A stretch of DNA of 64,000 nucleotides, taken from Zopfochytrium polystomum (lineage: Eukaryota; Chytridiomycota; Chytridiomycetes; Chytridiales; Chytridiaceae). Shown piece after piece: positions 63,982-64,000 of this stretch. The notes under the pieces are model-generated. The model was not told where the DNA came from, ran no database searches, and saw nothing but the letters and a program-made list of their open reading frames with translations. The stretch spans positions 1-64,000 of the forward strand of contig JAIVFJ010000278.1 of the NCBI GenBank assembly GCA_025765615.1, given 5' to 3'. Every line of letters starts with the position of its first letter. Within the stretch, counting starts at the first letter, position 1. Position numbers and translations under genes: made by a program.

Positions 63982-64000
63982 GGCTCTTTGTTTCGCGTTG

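Larger units (their letters stand above)
61927..64000 (+). repeat. Segmental duplication, copy 2
   Basis: Same orientation as 21363-23346. Internal differences: a 33-bp minisatellite with three units instead of one, a premature stop in the small secreted ORF, and scattered substitutions. Continues beyond the window. Confidence 0.95.

Overview
The window reads as nuclear DNA of a zoosporic (chytrid-type) fungus. This is an inference from content, not a database match. The genes are GC-rich and split by short GT-AG introns of about 50-170 bp. The protein set includes an Och1-like GT32 glycosyltransferase, a tyrosinase, a Cys-type glutathione peroxidase, TMEM14 and MFS relics. It also holds large ankyrin-like proteins with the VLQWWKDSGLEL-type repeat that is abundant in chytrids. 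Many tRNA genes are present, several with introns. Gene density is low and much of the sequence is microsatellite, homopolymer and decayed mobile DNA.

Layout. 0-6.5 kb: a broken Lys-rich protein, an F-box/LRR gene, a 196-bp mariner-type MITE and a six-exon tyrosinase. 7-12.1 kb: a multi-pass membrane-protein gene plus two decayed copies, interleaved with intron-bearing tRNA-Ile-like genes. 12.5-21 kb: two paralogous one-TM proteins ending in EQYLTKL, a Thr-rich GPI-type protein, tRNA-Met and tRNA-Glu, a solo LTR with heat-shock-element arrays, and a three-hairpin array. 21.4-23.3 kb: first copy of a ~2-kb segmental duplication whose second copy closes the window (61.9-64 kb). Each copy carries tRNA-Thr, a GT32 relic and a small secreted-protein ORF. 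23.8-36 kb: ankyrin relic, a three-module secreted protein, a broken vWA gene, a 566-residue ankyrin-like gene, TMEM14 and an MFS fragment. 36-41.2 kb: an unknown ORF, glutathione peroxidase, and a mosaic of MFS, ankyrin and Tc1/IS630 transposase fragments. 41.4-53 kb: accessory region with LTRs (one nested in another), a decayed hAT transposon and several tRNAs. 54-61.6 kb: an eIF4A-family pseudo-helicase, a multi-TM protein, a 40-residue secreted peptide, initiator tRNA-Met and the GT32 gene.

Functional themes. Secretion and cell-surface proteins are prominent: tyrosinase, mucin-like GPI protein, modular secreted protein, small secreted peptides and Golgi GT32. The intact housekeeping genes (glutathione peroxidase, TMEM14, tRNAs) sit among duplicated and degrading families. 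The most striking items are the LTRs with dense perfect heat-shock elements, the eIF4A paralogue with an intact ORF but ruined motifs, and the EQYLTKL protein pair. Two otherwise intact genes carry single-base frameshifts, so assembly indels are possible.
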